Source of the DNA: Solea solea
Lineage: Eukaryota > Chordata > Actinopteri > Pleuronectiformes > Soleidae
NCBI RefSeq assembly: GCF_958295425.1
Contig: NC_081139.1
Coordinates: 21,085,888 to 21,149,887, forward strand
Reading direction: 5' to 3'
DNA length: 64,000 bases
A model generated the notes under the pieces. The model worked only from the letters and a program-made list of their open reading frames with translations. It was not told where the DNA came from and did no database searches. Positions within the stretch are counted from its first letter, which is position 1. Each line of letters begins with the position of its first letter. Made by a program: the position numbers and the translations under genes. This document shows positions 54,801 to 64,000 of this stretch, piece by piece.

Positions 54801-56595
54801 TAGCTGTGTTAGGGTCCACCCCAAGCCCAGTTAAAATGATATGCTGGAGTAGGCTGCAGCAGTTTTCTTTTTTTAAATGGTTTGTGCATTTATGCCCAGA
54901 AACCACATGAAGGGTCACCACAGGCCTGCTGACTGTCCCCCTTCTTCTCCTTCTTCTTTGGCTCTTGGGTCTCTGATGGACAGCCTGCCTGCTCCCCTGA
55001 GTCCACAGTCTCTTCAAACTTCAGAACCAGGGTCTCTGCACTCCTTCAGTCTTAAAGAAACTTCCTTACAGGCCAACTTTTCCTTTGGAGATCCGAGTGG
55101 GGGTGGACGAGGCAGGTGAGTGAAAAATATCCTGCTTAATAAGACTTAATTTAGATGTACAACCAAATTGTGATCTTCTAATAACATTCAAGTGCCTGTG
55201 TGTATTTCATGTAAATGCTAATTGGGTCAGAAGTAAAAATAAAATAAATGTTTTCAATAGGAGAGGAGGCCACCGAGGCATGAGGAGGAAAAGGGAAGAT
55301 GAACAGAATGTGGTGAGGAAATTTTTCTCTTTTCTCTCTTTATTCTTTCCCCCTTGCATTACTTTAAAAAGTGGTTTCTAAACATTTTTTTTTCTAAAAC
55401 TTGACCAACGATGTCCTAAGGATGTGTTAAAAAGTAATGAGTTTCATTTTGTGAGGTAAACATCAAGTACTATGTGGAGGATCCTTTGTCTTAAATTTGA
55501 CTTCACTGAAATAAATATTTTCAGCGTCCTGTCCCTTTGATGGAGGCCAGGGTACCGCCACCAAATTTTGAACTGGAAGCTTCCAGTTTTCCTCCTTTAC
55601 CGGGATCTGTGGTCAGCACACGGGAAGAAACCACACCCGAAATGCGCCTCTCTGATGTTGTGCGTGGCCTAAAAGGCACTAACAAGGTACATTTTTCCCT
55701 CTTTGACATGTTGTGCATTGGACACTGTTGAAAGCTGTCTAATTGCATATTCAGTTTTAAATTTTAATGTCTTTATTTATTTTAGTTTATAAGCCAAGAA
55801 GCTACGGAGGCTGCTAAACCTGCTCCTGTGACACTGCATACAGTGGCACCACCCACCTCATGGTACAGTTAACTAAAACTAATATCTATCACTAACAATA
55901 TCTGAAGGATGGATGTGACAAAAAAAAGTAACATTTCACTTTTTATGTCAATTCAGTATTTCTCCAGTGAAGGAAGAGGATCAAGTTGAACATCCCGTCC
56001 CAGAAAACCATCCAACCATCTCTCCACCCCCACAGGCAGTTTCTCCAGTAGCCTCAGAACATGGCTCCTCCACCTGTGGCCAGTCTGATCCAACAGAAGT
56101 ACCTTCTCCAGCTCCCTCAACTCCAACATCAGAGCTTGTAAGGCCTGCTCTTTTCCTCTGGAACCATACATTACCTGGTGGCTTCTTTTTCTTTAATTAT
56201 GTTTACTCTCTTACCAGGGCCTCAAAAAGCTCAGCTACGCAGAAGTGTGCCAGCGGATGGCCAAGGACAAGCCACCAGCACCGACACCCTCTCCTTCACT
56301 CCCTGCCTCTTCAGCTAGCCAACCGCTGCAAGAGCTCAAAGTCAACAGGGGGGAAGAGGCTTGCCCCAACGTTAGAAGCAGGACAGGGAAACCAGAGAAA
56401 AGTGAAGGCAGCCGTCCACCTCGTCAACCATTACGCTCTTTCAGAGGGGGGAATAACCAAGCCAGAGCTGGAGGTGCAGGCCGGAAAATTGGGGAGTATC
56501 AGAGAGGCATGAACAGTGGCAAACCGTTTACTCAACAGCGCGGCACCAGACGCAGTGGCAAGGAACAGAACATTCCCCCAAGTTCACCAAAATGA
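48875..56595 (+). CDS. larp4: La-related protein 4
   Basis: Cytoplasmic RNA-binding protein that associates with poly(A) tails and PABP and stabilises mRNAs. Coding exons: 48875-48877 (ATG only), 50762-50897, 51207-51453, 52208-52344, 52653-52756, 52910-53020, 53303-53356, 54129-54341, 54585-54688, 54900-55115, 55261-55312, 55525-55686, 55786-55862, 55957-56137, 56218-56595. They total 2175 nt, 724 aa, the same length as human LARP4. Residues 9-16 read LNPNAKVW, the variant PAM2w motif with Trp in place of Phe, which binds PABP MLLE. The La motif follows (about 115-200; [25 protein letters not shown]), then an RRM (about 205-285; [17 protein letters not shown]). A Tyr/Gln/Pro-rich segment, an RG-rich patch (RGRRGGHRG) and [14 protein letters not shown] near the C-terminus complete it. 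LARP4 is favoured over LARP4B by overall sequence. Confidence 0.94.
49870..50400. repeat. Interspersed repeat in larp4 intron 1
   Basis: Contains GACCTTGTCAGGACCAG, CTCACAAGGACATTTTCTGG, TATGGAGACTGACC and GGTTAGGTTAAC words typical of a TG-flanked fish dispersed repeat related to those at 9590 and 19064. Diverged. Confidence 0.45.
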
Positions 56596-57347
56596 CTTAA
56601 GAAAGGGGAGCCTTTTAAACATGAACTGCAACAGTAAACGTATATGTAAATATATAGTATATGTAAATATATAGTATATGTAAATAGACAGATGAACATA
56701 TATAAAAATTGACAGCTGATGTCAAAAGATTCTCTTAACATTATTGCAGACCAGAAATGATTTGAATAGGTTAAGTAAGTAGTTGTTCCTTTTTTAGGGA
56801 AACTGAAATGGTCTGCTGAAAGAATCACAGACGGGGTGATGGAACATACTGTACTTGGTAGTGAAGTAATGTCACCATATATGGGACAAGAGTGTGTGTG
56901 TGTGCACACGTGTGCGCATGTTGAAGAAAATGAAAACTAGAAATGGGGATCTTGTATCTTCAAATGTTGGTGGAGCTTGTTAACATTCAAAATGACCATA
57001 TGGCACAACTGGATGGATTTGGTTGTTTGCATGTGGTTCATCTTCAGCTTTTTGTCAGACTTGTTTCCTGAATGCTGACAAGGATGTACGATTATTTATG
57101 AAATGGAACATGAATCCACTGCATGATAATAGAAACGGGTTATGTGATTAACCACAGAAAGTTTGAGTTTTGACGAGTGATTATGAAATCATGCACAAGA
57201 CGATGATGAAACATGGATTCAAATGGTCTAATTATCATCAAATGTTTTGGCAGTGTTTGTCTTTGCAGTCTTTGTGGTGCTGATGTGCTACTGCTGGCAT
57301 TTGAAATAAGAGATGTAGTATAACGAATAGTTCAGCTTTAGTTTTGC

Positions 57348-57378
<31 letters not shown>

Positions 57379-58810
57379 ACTCTTGTACTAATCAGTAACT
57401 TGTTTCTAAATTGTTTAGCTTCATTAAACATTAGCAGAAGCAGAAAATACTGTTCCTCTATTTCACCAGATACTGGTGTCTATCAGAATCAAGACCTTTG
57501 TTTCAGGTCTAATCTTTTCCTAGATCTGTTTAACTGTGAGTAGTTTAAAGTCATCCAGTAAACTACAGTTGTTCACCATGATAACTCGCTGTATAGTCTT
57601 GACTAGGTAAGAAACGCATGCATACTTGTCATGTGAATAGAGTTCAGTAATTGGGGAGTTCATTTTCACTATTTAGAGAAGGGTAAAAGGTGTAACTAAT
57701 ACCATGAATGTAAATTTCTAACACATGCAGGATTTTTTTTTCCTTCAATGAAAATTGGTCACCTGCTGATTAAAAGTGGCTGTTTGATGCTGTGGCAAGT
57801 GTTTTGGTTTGGATGTGATTTGGAGACATTGCCTGCATCTGTTTTGATTTAGGTGAACGTAGTCTATCAAATCATGTAAATGTCTGTGTACTTAAGCTTT
57901 CTTGGGTGTAGATACAATTTTTTTGTGCACTTTCTTTCCTGCTGCAGAAGCTCTTTGAATTCCATTTTTGAATCAACGTTGTAGTGGTATTTGTGTCATA
58001 TTTGGGGACTGTGGTGTTGACTATTCTGAGAAGGAAATACTGTATTGAAAACATGGTTAAATGGTCATCTTTAGATGACTTGATTTTGAATAGAATGTAC
58101 TTGTAACAGCTGTGATAACTCCTTAAATCGTGTGGCTTTATATAATTAATTACAGAAGCAAGATTGGAAAGGTTGGGCAGAAAAACAGAACATAAGTTTT
58201 TATGTGTTTTCATTTCATTTGCATGACCTGTGCTGTTGCAAACACATTTGTGATGGTAAAAAAAATACACATTTTCAGGTTCAGGGGAATTAAACAGGCT
58301 TTTGTCTTTGTACAGTATTTTGTTAATCAGTTGTCTCCTATAGTGTATGATTTGTCTGTATCTGACTGTGTAAACTTGGCTGCAAAAGAGAGATGGCTTC
58401 TGCCTCAGACTACATGGAACTGTTCACTCCCCAAACCTCCAGTGCCTTAACATTGTTTCATTTCATTTGAACAGAACAAAATAGAGCACACCAGGCTGGT
58501 TCATTTGTTCTCTAAAGCATGGATGTGATACTAGATTCTATCCAATGCAAATCTCAGTTTATAGTAACTACAGTTGACTGGAGTGAAGCTTACCATGTAC
58601 TCTTGCATGCTCGTCTGTCCATTATGTGTAAATGAGTCTGTTATGTTAACTTGCCAATGCAATCAGTCTTATATTAAATTTTTTGCTTATAACTGTCTCA
58701 ATCAAACTAGATATTGCAATTTTCAGTCAAGTAGACACTGGTTTTAACAAATACATACTTAATCACTGAGCATATTGTATGAAAATAAAGATTTATTTTT
58801 TAACAGTCCT
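56596..58810 (+). other. larp4: larp4 3' UTR
   Basis: About 2.2 kb without coding potential between the larp4 stop and the AATAAA at 58784-58789. It includes a triplicated ATATAGTATATGTAAAT block (about 56640-56685) and a 27-base poly-T at 57352-57378. A long 3' UTR is usual for LARP4. Confidence 0.65.
58784..58789 (+). terminator. larp4: larp4 polyadenylation signal
   Basis: AATAAA followed by a T-rich stretch, the best candidate end of the long larp4 transcript. Alternative upstream sites are possible. Confidence 0.55.
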
Positions 58811-59350
58811 GTCTTTTGCCCATGTGAAATTTTGCATAACATGCTGTTTCTAGTTCTAATGGGGATTTTCGTTGGGTGTAATACTGGTTCCACAGAATAG
58901 TATTTCCTTAAGACACATTACACAAGAGTAGGAGGATCTTTTATGATTTGGCATCATGTTTACTGGGGAGTTTCAGGAAGTTGCTTTTTTCCCTCCATTT
59001 ACTTTGCATGGAATCTAAGTAATGAAAAAATAAACAGGAAGAATATACCTGCGTGTATGTACATTCCAAATAAGATACATTTAAGGCTTTCATAGTCTGA
59101 ATGGCGTTTGGATTTGTTAGTCCTTTCAGTGTCTCAAAATAAAGTCTAGTTATATTTTTAAATTGGTGGTTGGGTTGTCTTTCAGACAGCTTATTAATAC
59201 ATGACATGCCATTTATTAATATGAAACTCTCCAAATATAATATTAATAAAGAAAAAGAAAATAAAACTAACATCAGTTTAATGTTAAGTGTCTGAATGGA
59301 TAAAACTGTAAACATAATACCACATTACATTACATAATACTCAGCGAAGT
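58811..59350. other. larp4-atf7 spacer
   Basis: AT-rich intergenic DNA; no exon or known repeat seen. Confidence 0.5.
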
Positions 59351-59359
59351 TGAGGTTCT

Positions 59360-59648
59360 CGCGGTGTTTGGCCAATGGAAGTGTCAGAGTGTCAACAACG
59401 GGTAGGCAGCGGCTCAGCAGCAGCAGTAGCTTCAGCTCAGCAGCTCGGCGGCGCTGTCTGGAGCAGGGAGGTGGGAGTGAAGAGGCTGTCGTCACGGTGG
59501 GTGAGACATTTTCACACGATTCAACGCAGAATGTGGTGTTATACTAAAGCGACGGAGTCGGCGTTCATTCACCAATACGAGAGCACATATTTATTTAGCA
59601 TTAGCATGCTACTATTTTGCGGCTAACTTCGCGAACCTGTTTCCAAAG
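59360..59648 (+). promoter_or_regulatory. atf7: atf7 promoter and untranslated first exon
   Basis: GC-rich sequence with CAGCAG repeats precedes a GTAAGC donor after 59648. The next acceptor (60481) opens the exon carrying the atf7 ATG, so this is probably the 5' UTR exon. Its start is not fixed. Confidence 0.5.
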
Positions 59649-60481
59649 GTAAGCTAGCGAGGCTACGAGCATTAGCGTAGCTAGCTGTTTTGTGACTGTC
59701 AGACACGCTGGAATCTCTTTACAATGCGTATTTGATTTGCGTTGTGTCTAATGAGGTTGCACAGTGTTTGTATCATGTTAGCCTTTACGTTCCTTTTCAT
59801 GACACGACTGTTCGTAAACACAATTATGTGCCACGGATAGCGTTTTAGCTTAAGGCCCTTCTTCGAGTCAGATGTTAACCAAATATGTGTCATTTTATTT
59901 TAATCCACCTTTTACCCCATCACCTCAGGCACCCTATTATATTAGAGTAGTATAGAGCCGAACGACCTCGGTGTAACTCGTATGATAACATTGCAGGACA
60001 GGCTGTGTGGGTAGCTTGTTCTGGCTCTGCTGCTTCATCGCTAAACGCTCGTCTTCGATTATCTTCCGACGAGATGGAAGCAAATGATACAAACAGGCCG
60101 AAGACAGTCGGCCTGTTTGAGCCCCAACGACCTCTCGATGTGCTTCTATGTGTGTCATATTTATAGTGTCAGCTCATGCATTTCACTAACACAGTTGTTG
60201 TAGTCAGTCCTCAACAGGTGCATGTAATGCAGGCTAATGATGCATGTTAACTTAACTGGTAGGGAGGTAACCATATCTAAGTCTCATGACAAGATTTTGT
60301 AACAACTCCACTAAGCAATATCAGTTTTGACAAGGTTTGGGTTTTTCTTGATCGACAATACTGTTACATCTGTATTTACTATTACATACTATATACAGTG
60401 ACCTTAATCAATTGTTTTGTCCTTGCTCCCTTAGTTAAAACATAATAAGATAGTTTGCTTTACTTTCACTCTCTTCTGCAG

Positions 60482-63460
60482 AACCTGTGTCTGAAATGGG
60501 GGATGACAGGCCTTTTGTTTGCAATGTCCCTGGATGTGGGCAGGTATGATTTGTCAACATTACTTCACATGCACGTCTCCTTAAACCGTTTTCCCTACCG
60601 ACTTGATTATCCAGCCCTGAAACCCAACGTAACACAAATCCTTGCCTTTTTCTTGTTACATGCCATGGGCTCAATGCACTTTGGAATTAGTGCTAACTTT
60701 ACAGAGAAGTTGGTTCACACAATGGCAAAATAGTTGATGATAATCATCAAGCACAACTAAGGCTGCTTTTACAGTGCCAGCCCTTACTGTTGGCCATCGG
60801 CATAGAAAGCAAGTGCTAGTCTTCATTTTAAATCAGATTTATCAGCAGCACAGTAGACACAATAATGACACTAAACCATATTTTTCTCATCCACTGTGAT
60901 TTTTTTACAGAGATTCACCAATGAAGACCACCTGTCAGTCCACAAACACAAGCATGAAATGACATTAATATTTGGTCCTGCCAGAACAGACTCTGTTATT
61001 ATAGCAGGTAATGATATTATCATTTACACTAGTGATTATTGAATGAAAAACATTAATGATAAAGTATTGTTGTCATTTGGAAAGGTGATATTTCTGTTTA
61101 TTAATATACTTTTTTGGTTCCTCTTTTTTTCAGACCAAACCCCAACACCCACACGCTTCTTAAAGAACTGCGAGGAGGTTGGGTTATTCAATGAACTGGC
61201 CACTTCCTTTGAACAGGAGTTTAACAAAGCACAGGAAGATGAGCAGAGGCCAAAACATCCGGTGAGAAGAAAGATGGATGTACATGTTAAATTAATGGCA
61301 CACTGTTGGTCTCCTTGCATTGTAAGATAAAATGGGACAGTCTGAAAATCTATATTGATCTCCTCCTTGTCTTTTTTTTCTGCCATCAAGGCTGCACCTT
61401 TACAAACACCATCTGAAGTAAAAGATGAGGATGATGAGGGTCCTTTAGAAGTAGATTCTTCCCCTCCTGGAAGTCCAGATTCTTCTTCGTATATGTCAGA
61501 CGACAGTGGCGATTCAAGGGTGAGAGGCAAGGTACAATGCATTGCTAGACTGCTTTTAGGTGGCTAGCACAATGGCTAACTGATTTAACATTAAAATCCA
61601 GATAATTTATGTCCCAAAAGACACAAGTAAGCATTAATGATACATCTCTGTTCTTGGAGATGCAATAAACTAATTTAATTGTCAATATAAAATACATTTT
61701 ATGGTTTGATTTATCAGCAGGAGATTCCCACCAAGCCCAGCTCTGCTCCTACTCCCACCATTGTGCGTCCAGGTTCTCTTCCACTTCACCTAAGTAATGA
61801 CTCCCTACATCCAACTCTGCCATCTCCAACGTCTGTCATCACTCAAGCACCGCCCTCCAACAGACAGCTTGGGTAAATTGCAGTGTGCTCCTGTTGTTAC
61901 TTGTTTTTCTATATGTCAGTCGGTGGTGCTTGCAAAGCACCATACAAATAATGTGTACAAAAACTCAGTATCTAACAGCACTTCCTACAGAGTACCTCCC
62001 TTGAAATGATTTGCCTACACACTTGGTTTCACTCTGACATTTTGTCACATTGCAAGAGTGATAATTTTTTATATCATGAGAGAGACCAGGTACATGTAGC
62101 ACATTGGAAAAGTCTCAGTGTGAATTTTTTTGGTGCACACAGGCGAGTGGAGCACCAGTTAACAATTATTTGATTTTTGTCAGTAGATCCCCAACAGGTT
62201 CTTACCCATTGGTGAGGCACCTTCCTAATGGGCAGACTGTCCCCCTCCTGCCCAGCCCTGTTCAGATGACCTCAGTTATATCTGTAAGTCATTTTCAGAA
62301 CACTCAAAGATTAAACATTACATTTGCAAGGGATTTCACCATATCTATTCTGTTTCTTACTCCTTTATTCTGAATGGCTTTTTGTTGAAACGTGCAGCTT
62401 GCAAGGCCAGTGAACTCAGTGCCTAACATCCCGGGGATACCAGGACCCCCAGTTGGTGGCGCAAGCAGTGGTTCATCCTCTCCCTCTAGTTATAGCCTGC
62501 ATTCTGAGACCAAGATGGTGAGAGGTTATATTGACCTGTACCTTTTTTGTATGCTCAGAGGGATATTTCGGGTTTTTAAGTTGTGGTTGTATGAGGTAAT
62601 GAAAAATTGTCACAGCTGACTGAGATGTGCTTGCCCCCAAAAGCCAGAATAAGACAAGCATGCTCGCTCCACTGTAACATGGATGCCAGTGAGGAGTATG
62701 GACACTCTAACCACTCTATCTAACCATTAGTCCGTCTTTACTGACTCAACACTGACGTTTGTGTCACTTTACTTAATTCCCCTGTACTGAAGTCCATAGA
62801 GCAAATCAGCAATTTTATATCACAGCCTACAGGTGTTGCTGATCCACTGCTGCCTCCATCAGTAATTTCATATGTGTCATTTTGTGGCTTTGTGTGTTCT
62901 AAGCACTTTGTGATAATTTACTTAATTGTTGCAAATCACAAAATGAGACCGCAATAGACCATCACCCTTATGTCCCTGCAATCTAAAATGCTTATTTTCT
63001 CTATGGAATTTGGTGTAGGAGAGCATGTGGTTTAAAAACTGAAATAAAATGGCCAAAGCATGTAGATAAGTCTGTGATAACTACATGTGATCAGATATAG
63101 AGTTTATTTATTGAGCATGTTTATTAAATGGCTTTATCAGTTTTATTTGTGTCCGTACTGTCAGCCATGTTCCAATAGGTTTGCCTTGCAGCAGGTGCAC
63201 AGAGCTCAGTCAGCACTGTGCAACAATGTGTTAGTCCGTACCTCGTACAGCCACATTTTATAAAATCTTGATCTATCACTAAAATATCACATGACCTACA
63301 CGCCTGTGTGTTTTTGTAGCGATTAAAGGCAGCTCTGACTCATCAGGGCCCAGGAGCACAAGACGGTGGAGCAGGATCCAACCCTGCAGTCCCACAGCGG
63401 CAGGAACAGAGCCACCAGCCCACTCAACACTCTGATGCACCTTCACCTGCTCAACCACAG
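60482..63460 (+). CDS. atf7: Cyclic AMP-dependent transcription factor ATF-7 (5' part)
   Basis: A nuclear bZIP factor of the ATF2 family that binds CRE sites and is activated by stress MAP kinases. Coding exons in the window: 60496-60543, 60911-61007, 61134-61261, 61391-61519, 61721-61872, 62184-62283, 62398-62517, 63320-63460; 305 codons, open at the last donor. An N-terminal C2H2 finger has Cys9, Cys14, His27 and His31, split over the first two coding exons. The docking/activation segment DQTPTPTRF places the MAPK-target threonines at 51 and 53 as in human ATF7. Further matches: EVDSSPPGSP, TPTIVRPGSLPLHL, LPSPTSVITQAPPSNRQ and VPNIPGIPGPPV. The bZIP exons lie beyond 64000. ATF7 is favoured over ATF2 and CREB5 by these words. 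Confidence 0.93.
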
Positions 63461-64000
63461 GTAATACACGTGCCATATGTGCATACACAGTTATCATACA
63501 AGTAGGACCAGGCCCGTGACTGCCATGGGAATTTTAAAACATTTTGTGTAAATATTGGGCAACTCCCTTATTACAATTCAAATATGCATTTTAGTACAGT
63601 AAAGTGTAGTACAAACAATTCACAAATTTAAAAACTTTAAACTGGTAAGCAATTGCCATTATAAATTAAAACAAGTAATCAAGGAGATTAAGATGATTTA
63701 AGTATTACATGTACTGTATATGAACAGCAAATAAGAATTTGAAGGTCATCAGCCTTGGATGGATCAAAACTAAGGGTGACACACTCTTGTGTATGTCAAT
63801 CTGTATTATATCATAAACACAAGTAGCTTCGTTCCAGACCTTGCCCAGCACTGAATGCTGATTTACATTTTGAACATTTTAAAATAGAGTTTTGTCTTTA
63901 GCCACACAATAGTTTAAAAACTGGTTAATAGTCAATGTAGCTTATGAGAAAAAAAAGTAGCAACTACATTTAATAGAGCACTGAAATGATTACAGATTTT
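63461..64000 (+). other. atf7: atf7 intron, cut by window edge
   Basis: Intronic AT-rich sequence after the donor GTAATA; nothing else recognised. Confidence 0.6.

Noticed and set aside
61036..61542. 168-codon minus-strand frame in atf7
   Set aside because: It runs across two atf7 exons and an intron and mirrors the coding strand.

Overview
This is nuclear DNA from a teleost fish, probably a percomorph. The evidence is compact vertebrate genes split by GT-AG introns, many CA/TG and GATA microsatellites, fish-type DNA transposon fragments, a 5'-truncated LINE and a full-length Ty3/gypsy LTR retrotransposon. All five recognised host genes lie on the + strand, in the order pfkm, espl1, pfdn5, larp4, atf7. 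Human orthologues of all five are on 12q13, so the block is conserved vertebrate synteny.

Region by region. 1-7500: no host gene recognised; repeat relics plus a minus-strand LINE that keeps an uninterrupted reverse-transcriptase ORF (4534-6696). 7553-8987: two well-formed exons encoding a short signal-anchor segment, both ending in phase 1. They are in frame with the start exon of pfkm 10.5 kb downstream and may encode an alternative membrane-anchored N-terminus. 9953-19059: a 9.1 kb LTR retrotransposon with LTRs that look identical, a 4-bp CATG target duplication, a PNMA-like Gag and a Pol in the -1 frame. A textbook frameshift signal lies at the gag-pol junction: U UUA AAC, an 8-nt spacer and a 9-bp stem that can form a pseudoknot. 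19471-28950: pfkm, 22 coding exons, 778 aa. 29842-30026: a broken duplicate of one espl1 exon with its intron flank. 31091-44994: espl1 (separase), 31 coding exons, about 2167 aa, with the His/Cys catalytic dyad. 45469-47484: pfdn5, 6 exons, 155 aa. 48875-56595: larp4, 15 coding exons, 724 aa, followed by a 2.2 kb 3' UTR. 60496-63460: the first eight coding exons of atf7; the bZIP half lies beyond the window.

The host genes are functionally unrelated: glycolysis, sister-chromatid separation, protein folding, mRNA stability and transcription. They are housekeeping or broadly used genes packed head to tail; espl1 ends only about 220 bp before the pfdn5 start codon. All exon joins were checked by reading-frame arithmetic, and every model closes in frame at a length matching its family. 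The observations most worth following are the candidate membrane-tethered phosphofructokinase isoform, the retroelement frameshift signal, the same-strand LTR just upstream of the pfkm start exon, and the in-frame skippable separase exon that carries an autocleavage-type site behind a (TG)n acceptor.
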